Source: JAAZKA01 sp034926225 (lineage in GTDB: Bacteria > Bacillota > Clostridia > Oscillospirales > QAMX01). From it: a stretch of 64,000 nt of DNA. The translations under genes and the position numbers were made by a program. Of the stretch, positions 1-8,190 are shown in pieces. The DNA is taken from assembly GCA_034926225.1 (NCBI GenBank), contig JAYFRF010000006.1, positions 1 to 64,000 on the forward strand, written 5' to 3'. Below the pieces are notes generated by a model, which worked only from the letters and a program-made list of their open reading frames with translations, made no database searches and was not told where the DNA came from. Within the stretch, counting starts at the first letter, position 1, and every line of letters starts with the position of its first letter.

Positions 1-67
1 ACATCAAGTCATCTCTAAAACACCAATTCCCAGTGTCAAAGAGATATTATAAATTTACCTCATGAAA

Positions 68-1068
68 TTTAAGGCAACACCGCGCAGAAGGTTGGGGTAG
101 GAAATCCGAGGTGGATGTGGTAAAATAAGTGTATGGATAAACAAATGAGTGTGTCGGCATTGCGCGATGAACTGGCGCAGGGGCGGACAAAGAAAAAAGT
201 ATTTCTGGCACAGATGGAGCGAATCGTACCGTGGGTGGAGTGGGGAAGAATGACCCGGCGTGCCACTACAAAGGAGAGCGCGGAAATAAGCCCTACCCGT
301 TGGAACGTATGCTGCGGTTGTATCTTCTGCAAAATCTGTACAGCCTGTCAGACGAGGCCACGGTAACCGAAGCCATTGACAGCCGCGCCTTTTCGGACTT
401 CTGCGGCGTGGAGTCCAGCAATCAGGTGCCCGACGGCGACACACTGGGGCGGTTTCGAAACCTCTTGGTGTGCAATGGACTGCAGGAGAAGCTGTTTGCT
501 CAGGTAGTAGAGTTGCTTGAGGCAAAAGGGCTGCTGTTGAAAAAAAGGGACGATTGTGGATTCCACGATTATTGCCGTGCCATCCTCTACAAAGAATCGA
601 GAGCATCAGCGTGACCCGGAAGCGCATCAGGTCAAAAAGGAAATGCGTGGCATTTTGGCAATCAAGAGCATATCGGCACCGACAAGGACAGCGGTCTGGT
701 GCACACCCTCAAAATCATCTCGGCCAACGGCCATGATATTGCCATGACACCGGAGCTGCTGACCGGGCAGTATGCCGCAAGGAAAGCAGAGCACAGAAAA
801 TCCTCTGTCCGGGCCAAAGTAGAGCATGTGTTTGGCGTCGTCAAGGGACTCTTTCAATACCGAAAAACGCGATACCGCGGTCTGCGAAAACGGACCGCCA
901 AATTGAATCTGCTGTTTGCGCTGGCAAATCTGATTCTGGCTGACAGGCCCTGCCTGGCAGTCTGATTTAGTTTGCCTACGCAGATATAATCGGGAGAGTT
1001 CCCCGCTGTTTGCCGCCTTTGGCAGATGGCGTGGTTTTCTTTATGCCATTGTGCGGTGTTGCCTTAAA
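68..1068. mobile_element. Decayed IS5-family insertion sequence
   Basis: A 16-bp perfect terminal inverted repeat (tttaaggcaacaccgc) lies at 68-83 and, as its complement, at 1053-1068. It encloses a broken transposase gene. The distance of about 1 kb and the protein remnants fit the IS5 family. No target duplication could be recognised with confidence. The element must be immobile unless helped in trans, because its transposase is frameshifted several times. Confidence 0.8.
133..965 (+). pseudogene. IS5-family transposase, multiple frameshifts
   Basis: Transposase pieces occur in three frames on one strand. 133-290 gives the N-terminal helix region (KVFLAQMERIVPW). 290-560 gives the DUF772-like part (YPLERMLRLYLLQ, then the PDGDTLGRFRN region). 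556-650 gives the first catalytic segment (STIIAVPSSTKNREHQRDPE). 699-965 gives the C-terminal DDE segment (VRAKVEHVFGVVKGLF). The central part between VHTLKII and the C-terminal segment is shorter than in intact IS5 transposases, so a deletion is likely as well. No functional protein can be made. The family call rests on recalled IS5 motifs. Confidence 0.85.
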
Positions 1069-1076
1069 AAAATAAT

Positions 1077-1199
1077 CGCAGGATACTGGATAGATACGAG
1101 TTTGAAGATAAAAAGCCGCATCGGTGCCGTATGCTCTTTAAACATCTCGGACAGGGAGAACAGCGGACGCTTATGGGCATCCTCCGCGAGCTGCCGTAA
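1077..1199 (+). pseudogene. C-terminal remnant of a MarR-like regulator
   Basis: Directly after the right end of the insertion sequence an open frame of about 40 codons runs to a TAA at 1197-1199. Its product (containing FKHLGQGEQRTLMGILREL) resembles the last helices of MarR-family repressors. No start codon or DNA-binding domain precedes it, and the sequence left of the insertion sequence does not supply the missing N-terminus. It is best read as a fragment. The family assignment is tentative. Confidence 0.4.
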
Positions 1200-1241
1200 A
1201 GGTAGACGGTGGAGCAGACTTTCTGTTCCGCCGTCTACCTT
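1199..1241 (+). terminator. Inverted repeat after the MarR-like remnant
   Basis: An 11-bp perfect inverted repeat (aaggtagacgg / ccgtctacctt) with a 21-nt loop begins at the stop codon of the remnant. It sits where a terminator would be, but no T-run follows (taaaaaatta), so intrinsic termination is uncertain. Confidence 0.4.
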
Positions 1242-1262
1242 AAAAAATTATTACTTAGGTTA

Positions 1263-1302
1263 TTGACAAACACAATACTACTGTGTATAATGTAATAGTA
1301 GT
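1263..1302 (+). promoter_or_regulatory. Consensus sigma-A promoter with overlapping operator for padR
   Basis: TTGACA at 1263-1268 and TATAAT at 1286-1291 are separated by exactly 17 bp, a perfect sigma-A promoter. The inverted repeat ACTACT (1277-1282) / AGTAGT (1297-1302) brackets the -10 box. Because PadR regulators usually repress their own operon, this is the obvious candidate operator. The operator role is inferred; the promoter is read directly. Confidence 0.75.
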
Positions 1303-1347
1303 TATCGACTTGTATTTTATATTGCCGTGGAGAGGGGGAGGAAATAT

Positions 1348-1674
1348 TTGAATGCCCAATATAAAAAGGGCGTACTGGAGCTGTGCGTGCTTTCGCTTCT
1401 GAAACAGTTCGACCGTTACGGGTACGAGATTTCGGAATACCTGTCAAAACATATCGACATCGCAGACGGTACGGTTTATCCGATTCTGAGAAAGTTGAAA
1501 AGCGATGGTTTAGTGACCACCTACCTGCAGGAGGAAAGCGGAGGGCCGCCTAGAAAATACTATTCTTTGACGCAGCTCGGGCGGGATACCTACAAGTCCG
1601 ATAAAGCGGAATACCTTTACTTTGCAAAAGCCATTAAAGCGCTGTTGGAGGAGGATGACAATGACAAAAAATGA
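1348..1674 (+). CDS. PadR family transcriptional regulator
   Basis: The 108-residue protein is a minimal PadR-type winged-helix repressor. The recognition helix region GTVYPILRKLKSDGLV and the wing GPPRKYYSLTQLG are intact, and the short acidic C-terminal helix is typical of the small PadR subgroup. The TTG at 1348 is preferred to the in-frame GTG at 1327 because gaggaaat, a good ribosome binding site, lies just before the TTG. The gene overlaps the next one by 14 bp. A PadR gene followed by a DUF1700 gene is a common Firmicutes pair for stress or envelope control. The inducer is unknown. Confidence 0.88.
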   Translation: MNAQYKKGVLELCVLSLLKQFDRYGYEISEYLSKHIDIADGTVYPILRKLKSDGLVTTYLQEESGGPPRKYYSLTQLGRDTYKSDKAEYLYFAKAIKALLEEDDNDKK

Positions 1675-2371
1675 ATATTTATCCCGGCTTGGGATTGAGC
1701 TGAAAAAGAACAATATAGCCGAATCCAAGGATATAATTGAAGAATACGAACAGCATTTTGCTTTTAAACTGGCGGATGGTTTTTCCGAGGAGGAGATAGC
1801 CGCGAAACTCGGCTCGCCGGGAACCATCGCGGCACAGTTCGCATGTGAAAAAAGCGAGGGAAAATCCCGCTTTGGCGGTAAGGTGTTTGTTATTACAGCC
1901 ATGTCGTTCGTCGCCATATTTGAAATCGCGATATATATTCTGTTTTTCGCTTGGGCGGTCGCGGTTTTTGCCTCCTCACTGGTGTCGGCGGGAATCGGCG
2001 TCTTCCTGATCGGTCGTTTGAATATCGCAGGATTGATCCCGTATATGCCCTATTCCAGTGCGTTCATATTCGGCGTTAGCTTTCTGGCATTTTCCGTATT
2101 TCTGGCTGCCGGGTCGTATTATTTCTTTGTTTACGCTAAACAAATCGTGAAGGCAAGTATCCGGTGGCATAGAAATGTGACTTCCGGCAATACGCTGCCG
2201 CCTTTGCCATGGAACCCACAGTTTGTCGCAAAAACGAGAAGAAAACTGCGTACGGTATTGTTATGGTCGGTGACAGTGTTCGGAACATCCATTATTCTCG
2301 CACTGGTCGTATCTCAAATACTTTCCGGCGCACTGGGATTCTGGCACGCCTGGAACTGGTTCGTTCATTAA
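1661..2371 (+). CDS. DUF1700 (HAAS-domain) membrane protein
   Basis: This 236-residue protein starts with the soluble HAAS/DUF1700 helical domain (MTKNEYLSRLGIELK through the SEEEIAAKLGSPGTIAAQF motif), followed by three or four hydrophobic segments. The ATG at 1661 has ggaggagg at a suitable distance; the ATG at 1655 lies too close to it. Proteins of this family are almost always encoded after a PadR regulator and are thought to be membrane partners of that regulator's stimulus. Overlap with padR indicates translational coupling. Exact function unknown. Confidence 0.8.
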   Translation: MTKNEYLSRLGIELKKNNIAESKDIIEEYEQHFAFKLADGFSEEEIAAKLGSPGTIAAQFACEKSEGKSRFGGKVFVITAMSFVAIFEIAIYILFFAWAVAVFASSLVSAGIGVFLIGRLNIAGLIPYMPYSSAFIFGVSFLAFSVFLAAGSYYFFVYAKQIVKASIRWHRNVTSGNTLPPLPWNPQFVAKTRRKLRTVLLWSVTVFGTSIILALVVSQILSGALGFWHAWNWFVH

Positions 2372-2380
2372 GGAGATCAA

Positions 2381-3232
2381 ATGAAGACTATTGTTATTAC
2401 CGGTGCCACCTCCGGCATCGGCTTGGAAACCGCACGCATTTTAACTCGGGACTGCCTTGTGATCGGTATAGGGCACCGCGAGGCAAATTGTAAGGTGGCT
2501 AAAGAAAGCATATTGTCCGGAAACCCGAACGCTAAAATCACCTATTTTCAAGCAGACCTTATGCAGCAGAGAGAAGTCCTGCGGGTAGCGGAGGAAATCG
2601 CCGCCTATCTGAACGTAAATTGTAACGGCGAGCTGTACGCGCTGATCAACAATGCTGGCTGCGTCCGCAGTTGGTATACGACTACCGATGAAGGATATGA
2701 ACAACAATTCGCGCTCAACCATCTTGCGGGCTTTCTCCTGACATATAAACTGCTGCCATACCTAAAAAAAACGAATGGCAGGATTATTATGACCGGCAGT
2801 GAATCGCATAAAGGTATAAAGGTACATTGGGAGGATGTTATGCTGCATCGCGGCTACAATCCGCTGACTGCGTATAAACAGTCAAAGCTCTGTAATATCT
2901 TATTCGCCAAAGGACTTAACGACCGTTACGTCGGCATCCGCGCTTATGTCGTTGACCCCGGCCTTGTGAATACCGATATCGGCAACAAAAGAACGGGCGG
3001 GCTTGTAAATCTCATTTGGGCAATTCGCAAGCGGCATGGCGTACCGCCGACAGTACCCGCGAAAACTTTTGCGTTCCTGTGTGCGCAGGAACATGCGCAC
3101 ACAGGGCTTTATTACCGCCTTTGCAAAGAAAACACTTACAGTAAGCAGGTCACATGCGAAAATGCGGACCGGTTATTTGCGCTCAGCGAACGTCTGTGCG
3201 GAATCCGTTATGACAGGGAGGCGATAGTGTGA
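2381..3232 (+). CDS. SDR family NAD(P)-dependent oxidoreductase
   Basis: This 283-residue protein is a short-chain dehydrogenase of the retinol-dehydrogenase/protochlorophyllide-reductase-like group. Visible are the cofactor motif GATSGIG (8-14), NNAG (90-93), the catalytic Ser140 and YKQSK (Tyr165, Lys169). All catalytic residues are present, so the enzyme should be active on an unidentified carbonyl or alcohol substrate. An aaggag ribosome binding site precedes ATG 2381, and the gene follows the DUF1700 gene by 9 bp. It probably belongs to the PadR-controlled operon. Confidence 0.88.
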   Translation: MKTIVITGATSGIGLETARILTRDCLVIGIGHREANCKVAKESILSGNPNAKITYFQADLMQQREVLRVAEEIAAYLNVNCNGELYALINNAGCVRSWYTTTDEGYEQQFALNHLAGFLLTYKLLPYLKKTNGRIIMTGSESHKGIKVHWEDVMLHRGYNPLTAYKQSKLCNILFAKGLNDRYVGIRAYVVDPGLVNTDIGNKRTGGLVNLIWAIRKRHGVPPTVPAKTFAFLCAQEHAHTGLYYRLCKENTYSKQVTCENADRLFALSERLCGIRYDREAIV

Positions 3233-4035
3233 ACGTACTGATTACCGGCGCGGCCGGCGGTCTTGGCCGTACCCTTGCCACCGAGTGCGGCCGCCGTGGA
3301 TACAGTCTGTTTTTAACCGATGTAAATAAGGAAGGCTTACTCTGCATTCAGCGCGGTCTGGAGCGGCAATTCAACGTCACGGTCACAACGAAAGCCTGCG
3401 ATCTCACCAGCGCCGAAAGCGTGGACGAAATGCTGGCCGTCATAGACCGGCATAATATTCGTTTCGATATGCTGCTAAACATCGCGGGACTGGATTTCGA
3501 GGGTGGTTTTATTGGACGCGAACGAGAGAAAGTCGTTAAGATCGTGTCGCTCAACGATGCCGCGACATTGCGTATCACTCATGCCGTTTTGGAGCGCCGC
3601 AGACCGGGCAAGCATTTCATTATAGTATTTGTTTCCAGTCTTGCCTCCATGTTCCCCATGCCGCTTAAGGCAACCTACGCCGCTTCCAAACGATTCCTGC
3701 TGGACTTTGCAATATCACTGCGACAGGAGCTTAGGAATCAAGACGCGAACGTTATGGCGCTCTGTCCCGGAGGAATGGTCACAACAAAAGAAGCAATGGA
3801 AAGCATAACCGCACAGGGTTTCTGGGGTGATGCGACTACCAATCCGCTGGAAGTCGTTGCCCGTAAAACACTTGACCGCGCACTGGCGGGTAAAAGCATC
3901 TATGTACCGGGGGTTCTCAATCGGACGCTTTCTTTCTTTGGGAAAATCGTTCCCCGTTCCTGTGTGGCAGCAGTGGTTTATTGGAGATGGAACCATGCGC
4001 AGAGAAAGTGGTCGGATGCGGCAGGTATACGGTGA
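3229..4035 (+). CDS. SDR family NAD(P)-dependent oxidoreductase
   Basis: A second short-chain dehydrogenase of 268 residues, starting with GTG in a 4-bp overlap with the previous stop codon. It has the cofactor loop GAAGGLG (7-13), NIAG (84-87, in place of NNAG), a Ser pair at 136-137, and YAASK (Tyr150, Lys154). The C-terminal hydrophobic stretch (RSCVAAVVYWRW) resembles the membrane-associated end of DltE/YqjQ-like SDRs. It is co-transcribed with the preceding SDR, and the two enzymes may act on related substrates. It is the last intact gene before a decayed region. Confidence 0.85.
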   Translation: MNVLITGAAGGLGRTLATECGRRGYSLFLTDVNKEGLLCIQRGLERQFNVTVTTKACDLTSAESVDEMLAVIDRHNIRFDMLLNIAGLDFEGGFIGREREKVVKIVSLNDAATLRITHAVLERRRPGKHFIIVFVSSLASMFPMPLKATYAASKRFLLDFAISLRQELRNQDANVMALCPGGMVTTKEAMESITAQGFWGDATTNPLEVVARKTLDRALAGKSIYVPGVLNRTLSFFGKIVPRSCVAAVVYWRWNHAQRKWSDAAGIR

Positions 4036-4199
4036 GATTCGATAATAATGTGGCATACGGGAGAAGCTGCTGGGTGGAGATCCCACCCCAGAAGGGCAAA
4101 TCCTGTCCGTATTTCATTTGATTTTATTCACACCATAAATTTCGGGCTGGAAGGTTTGGTAGCAATCCAACCGATTTCAATTAAATCGGAAAAAGTTCG

Positions 4200-4433
4200 T
4201 TAACGTCGCCGCAGGAGTGCTGCAAGATGAATTTGCCGTCCTTTTTTTGCCCATTCATCTGCGAGAAAGATATCAATAGCCTTTATGATGCTGTATGCCC
4301 TGCAGAACGCGCCGACCACGCCGTATTTTGTAAGCGGGTCTTCCTGCAGCTTCTTGGCATTCTCCCGGACAGCGCTCTCGCCGGACGAGGTCGGCAGAAG
4401 TGAACAGTCTTTCCAGCTCGGATGCGCGGTCAA
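4200..4433 (-). pseudogene. Phage/plasmid primase (VirE/prim-pol type) fragment
   Basis: The 77-codon frame contains DPLTKYGVVGAFCRAYSI, which resembles the conserved segment of prim-pol or VirE-type primases found on Firmicutes mobile elements. The frame is open only over this part, and sequence before and after does not continue the family. It is a remnant. The assignment relies on recall of the GAFCR-Y-S-I motif and is moderate. Confidence 0.45.
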
Positions 4434-4756
4434 GACCGTATCCGGGTCCAGCCAAGCTTTAACTGTTTGCCAGCCGGAGTTGGTTCTCGGAGGATGTTAG
4501 CGCTTCTTTAATCTTCTGAAGGTGGATTATTGACTTGTCTATTTCCTCGTTGCCAACGCCTCACGCACAGAAAAGACAATCTGCCTTGCGGTTTCCCCAT
4601 CTCTGAAAGCCTATGGTATTCCCGGACGGGCGCCCTCTTTGAAGTCGTCCAGAAAGTCAAAGCGTTGCGCCGGAGGACATACATGTCTATTCCAGAATAA
4701 AGTTTGTCAGCGGGTTAAATGAATTTTTCCGGTCTGTTTCATATCTCATAATTATT

Positions 4757-4792
4757 AAGAGGGCATAAGCGGTTTACTGCTTACGCCCTCTT
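4757..4792. terminator. Strong hairpin, probable bidirectional terminator
   Basis: Arms aagagggcataagc (4757-4770) and gcttacgccctctt (4779-4792) pair over 14 bp with one mismatch and an 8-nt loop. A/T-rich sequence flanks the left side (on the minus strand it reads ttaataattat after the stem). It separates the debris to the left from the BlaI remnant to the right. Confidence 0.6.
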
Positions 4793-4856
4793 GCAGATTC
4801 GGTCTAATCGTGATAGACTGTAGTTGGTCTAATGAGTTTAGATTGGAGAGAATGCT

Positions 4857-5232
4857 ATGACTAAGGACATAATGCTTACTGCCGCAGAAGAAAAACTTGC
4901 GGCTATAATTTGGCGGAATACGCCGCTTCCCTCGCCGGAGTTGGTCGCGCTTGCGGAGCGAGAAATGGATTGGAAAAGTCAACGACTTACACGGTGCTAA
5001 AGAAGCTTTGCGACAAGGGCGTATTCAAAAACGAAAATGCGAATGTATCGGTTAGCTTACCCACAATGAACAAAATGGCCGTCAAAGCCGCCGCTATGTA
5101 GAAGATACTTTCGGCGGATCGTTGCCGAAATTCATCATTTCATTTTTCGGCGGCATGAAACTTACGCCAGAACAAGCGGCAGAATTAAAACGTCTAATAG
5201 AAGAACACGAGGGGGACGGTAATAATGGATAA
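4857..5232 (+). pseudogene. BlaI/MecI-type repressor, frameshifted
   Basis: A BlaI-like winged-helix repressor can be assembled from three frames. ATG 4857 to about 4980 encodes LTAAEEKLAAIIWR and the following helix. 4975-5100 encodes STTYTVLKKLCDKGVF, the recognition segment. 5085-5232 encodes the C-terminal dimerisation part ending EQAAELKRLIEEHEGDG. Two frameshifts prevent expression. Short inverted repeats before the gene (GTCTA/TAGAC at 4802-4818 and AGAC/GTCT at 4815-4829) may be the former operator. The next remnant is the matching BlaR1/M56 sensor, so this was once a complete repressor/sensor pair. Confidence 0.8.
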
Positions 5233-5509
5233 ACTGTTCATTTCAATAAATTTATCTGCCCTTTGGCTTATAAAACGCATATCCGGCGGCGTGACCACAT
5301 CGTAAAATTCGCGGCTTTTCATTTTGTGCCTGCATTGGTTTAATCCGCTGGTTTGGGCGGCTTTTCTGCTGATGGGCGTAGATATGGAACTCTCCTGCGA
5401 TGAGGTGGAGAAACAAAAAGATTATTCGCTGTCGCTTTTATCTTTGGCGACGGAACGGCGTATTATCGGTGGCAGTCCCCTCGCTTTTGGAGAGGGCGGT
5501 GTGAAATAG
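5225..5509 (+). pseudogene. BlaR1-like M56 metallopeptidase, deleted and frameshifted
   Basis: ATG 5225 overlaps the end of the BlaI remnant, the usual arrangement. The first frame (MDKLFISINLSALWLI) ends at a stop near 5305. The C-terminal M56 hallmark then continues in other frames: HIVKFAAFHF, then LHWFNPLVWAAFLLMG and MELSCDEV, up to a TAG at 5507-5509. The large central part with most membrane segments and the zinc-binding HExxH is missing. The protein cannot be an active peptidase. Confidence 0.8.
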
Positions 5510-5521
5510 AGGATAAAAAAC

Positions 5522-6856
5522 GTGCTGAATTTTAAGAAACCGTCTCGGGTGATTATCATCGTGTCAGTTGCGTTGGTTGCTGTATTGAGCGTGGGGTTTA
5601 CAGTTAATCGGGTGATTAATAGAGATCTCGCCATGCAAGGCACCAATCTTTCGGATTTGCAGACTGAAGCATTGATTGAGTATATTGTGAAGGTCACCGG
5701 AGCAAAAGATGAGAGTGTCATTATTTCTCCATACAATTTTGAGCTAAATGTTTCGGATAATTTCGACTGGATAGACTCGGCAACAATTTCTATGCTAATT
5801 TCTAGAAATAAAACTGGAGGAAGTCCGTATTATGCCTGTCAGTTGAGGATTATTTCGGACGAACAAAATTATTTTATTACTGAACCCCAAAGACAGGACC
5901 CGCCGGACAGACAATATTTATTGAAGAATTACTTGGACGCGCTCAAATATCTTCCCCAGGAGCATATCCAAAGCCTTATTTCCGATAAACCCGATATGTA
6001 TAAAATCAATATTGTTGACAGTGGTTTTCCTGATGATAATCAGCGCTGCGTATTCTATAACATGGATGGATTAACGGACAACAGCGGGTGGCTCATCAGA
6101 CTTGATATACAGCCACTGTATGAAGAAGATGGCGGTGGATATCAGGGACTCGGCTCCAACCTTATTCACGTATTCTACACTGGCTCTGAAAGCGATACCT
6201 TCAGCCTTGCCGATGGCTGGGTTGGTAATTTGAACAGCAAGCCCATAAGACTTGACGATGTGCGAGCCCTTGCTAAAAAGGGGGATGACCTGCTGTTTGA
6301 AGACTTCCAGAAATACAAAGGCGCAAACGTCAGCTCAACCTTTGACTACTATATAATGGTCTATGGTGTTGAGGGCGGCTATCGTTTAATTGTACGCTCA
6401 GATCAAAGCGGTAGGCCAGACAGCGTAAATCTAGAAAATATTTGGGAAAGCGGCGGAAGCGGTATCGACATCCGATATGGAGATATAGATGAGTTTTTGA
6501 GCAAATGGCCTATTATTATGCAGGTGAAAGATGGCACAGCTACACCATCTGGGGTAACCATTACACTCAAAAATGTCACGGATACCGAATACACTTACGG
6601 CGAAAGTTACACTGTTCAGCGCAAAACTGTTAATGGATGGATAGACGTTGAACCTGTCATAGAAAAATATGCCTTCAACTCTGTTGGATATATGTTATCG
6701 GCAATGGGAAGCGAAGAAATAATCATTGACTGGGAATGGCTTTACGGAAAGATTCCCGCTGGTGATTATAGAATTGCTAAAGAAGCATTATTTGTCAGGT
6801 CTCCGGGCGACTATGACACATTCACATTATATTCAGCATTTACAATTGTCAAATGA
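5522..6856 (+). CDS. C-terminal extracellular domain of the M56/BlaR1-like sensor
   Basis: The 444-residue frame starts at GTG 5522 with LNFKKPSRVIIIVSVALV, which in intact homologs follows directly after the M56 peptidase domain. One stop codon (TAG 5507) now separates them. A single membrane segment (about residues 9-31) is followed by a long extracellular region; its last 110 residues look like an Ig-like fold (VTITLKNVTDTEYTYGESY, then an IPAGDYRI turn). An agagga sequence 10 nt before GTG might allow restart, so a membrane-anchored sensor stump could still be made. Its ligand is unknown. Family context is established; expression is uncertain. Confidence 0.6.
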   Translation: MLNFKKPSRVIIIVSVALVAVLSVGFTVNRVINRDLAMQGTNLSDLQTEALIEYIVKVTGAKDESVIISPYNFELNVSDNFDWIDSATISMLISRNKTGGSPYYACQLRIISDEQNYFITEPQRQDPPDRQYLLKNYLDALKYLPQEHIQSLISDKPDMYKINIVDSGFPDDNQRCVFYNMDGLTDNSGWLIRLDIQPLYEEDGGGYQGLGSNLIHVFYTGSESDTFSLADGWVGNLNSKPIRLDDVRALAKKGDDLLFEDFQKYKGANVSSTFDYYIMVYGVEGGYRLIVRSDQSGRPDSVNLENIWESGGSGIDIRYGDIDEFLSKWPIIMQVKDGTATPSGVTITLKNVTDTEYTYGESYTVQRKTVNGWIDVEPVIEKYAFNSVGYMLSAMGSEEIIIDWEWLYGKIPAGDYRIAKEALFVRSPGDYDTFTLYSAFTIVK

Positions 6857-6912
6857 GCATCTGTTCTTGATGATCTTTCCGTCTTTGGTTACCTGCCTGA
6901 GCACAGAGCCAT

Positions 6913-6949
6913 AAGGCGGCGGATAGGCATAGGCTCTACCCGCCGCCTT
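6913..6949. terminator. G+C-rich hairpin between convergent remnants
   Basis: Perfect 10-bp arms aaggcggcgg (6913-6922) and ccgccgcctt (6940-6949) with a 17-nt loop lie between the plus-strand sensor fragment and the minus-strand relaxase remnant. This is a typical place for a shared terminator, though T-runs are short. Confidence 0.6.
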
Positions 6950-6960
6950 GTCCTATAACT

Positions 6961-7400
6961 CTATATCCTTTTCCCTGGTTGTTGCTGTTCCTGCCGCAGC
7001 ATACTGTAAACATTCTTGCGCATTTGCTCGGCTTCTTTTACCTCGTCTTTAAGGGCAGCATATCTTTTATTGAGCATTTTCCGCTTGGCGGTCAGGTCGG
7101 CATATTCCGATTTCCATACCTTTGTCGGCAGGTTGGTCTTGCCGTTCATCACGCCTTTGAAGTAGTTGTTTACCGCCGTGAACAGGGTTTGCTCTGAATC
7201 CGTCAATGCCTTTTGCCCTTATATTTTAGGTAACTATCGGCTTGCCCGATTTGCTTTTTCAATGTAGCCATACGCCTGTCAATGGGTTTCAGTTCATCAC
7301 GAATATAAATCTGTTCCCCAATCATGGCCTTATGGCATTGCAATCTTGTGCGCCGATATCTATCCAGTTTTACCGCATTGATCGTAATCCGGCTTGTAAG
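6961..7400 (-). pseudogene. Relaxase/mobilization protein, C-terminal remnant
   Basis: Two overlapping minus-strand frames together give the tail of a Firmicutes conjugative-element relaxase. 7203 to about 7400 encodes YRRTRLQCHKAMIGEQIYIR and a following helix. 6961-7206 continues with TDSEQTLFTAVNNYFKGVMN and a long charged coiled coil ending in LRQEQQQPGKRI. A frameshift at about 7205 separates them, and the catalytic N-terminal relaxase domain is absent. It marks a former integrative or mobilizable element. Confidence 0.7.
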
Positions 7401-7466
7401 GAAGAAGTAATTGATATAATCAGGCGACATATTCTGATGTTCAATCGGATGTATAGAAAAGTGTAA

Positions 7467-7598
7467 ATGGGAAGTGACGAGGTAAGGAATCAAGATTACA
7501 GTGTGATGCTGACGGGGCATTCTCTGGGTGGTGTACTCGCAACTATGGTATCTCGTATGAGTGGTTGCACAGCCGTAACGGTTAGGTTCTTGCGATGA
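7467..7598 (+). pseudogene. Alpha/beta-hydrolase (class 3 lipase-like) fragment
   Basis: A 43-codon open stretch encodes YSVMLTGHSLGGVLATMVS. The GHSLGG nucleophile elbow is diagnostic for class 3 lipase-like hydrolases. It ends at TGA 7596. Downstream sequence (NGFTTDTHFVFSF in another frame) may be further decayed parts of the same gene. The next 290 bp up to 7888 hold no recognisable gene. Confidence 0.5.
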
Positions 7599-7887
7599 GA
7601 TTAACTGTCATGTGTATAAGGAGAACGGATTTACCACGGATACACATTTTGTGTTTTCCTTTATAACATTTCAAAATGATGATTTTACAAATCCGGAATT
7701 GTCGGATACCATTGACAGGTAACGGTGAACTGAGCAGTTGGAAGGATTACGCTCTCGTAATGCCAGAACTTAATGAGACATGGTACATTTTTAATAATCT
7801 TCGACTATAGTCACAGTGGATCTATTCACGTTGAGTGTGTGGTTCTCATGTCCAAGGTAAAATAATACAGGTCGGTGATGTAATTAG

Positions 7888-8190
7888 GATCAAGAAAAGC
7901 AAAAGAAAATATATGCTGTATATGAAAAAACCATCTGGGATTTAACCGATGCCTCCAGAAATAAATATAAGGAAACGCAAGCCGGATATACAAGAGATAA
8001 GAAGAAGTTCGTCACCCATTGGCAGCAGCAGGATTGCATCGAACAAGTGTGGCAGCTGATGGCTTTTATGTGCCAGTCCGAGATTGCGGTTCATAAGAGT
8101 AGGAAAGACCGGCACATCGCTGATATTGTACGGTTAAGCGGCGAACTGAGCAAAGCAAAATCACATAGTCGTAGGCAGCCAGTCCGATGA
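7888..8190 (+). pseudogene. Unidentified coding remnant
   Basis: A 100-codon frame without a start codon has strong coding character (IYAVYEKTIWDLTDASRNKY, later THWQQQDCIEQVWQLMAFM). I do not recognise the family. It runs into the AAA ATPase remnant, where the frame changes near 8160, so it may be an inner part of that protein or a separate gene joined by deletion. Confidence 0.4.

Larger units (their letters stand above)
4036..4856. other. Gene-poor stretch with coding debris
   Basis: No intact gene is visible in about 820 bp. On the minus strand a primase-like fragment (listed separately) is preceded, in other frames, by unrelated pieces. One reads EEIDKSIIHLQKIKEALTSS (about 4459-4557) and has coding character, perhaps the tail of a DUF2130-type protein. 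Another, near 4590-4690, reads FDFLDDFKEGARPGIP. The order of pieces suggests repeated insertion and deletion rather than one decayed gene. Confidence 0.6.
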
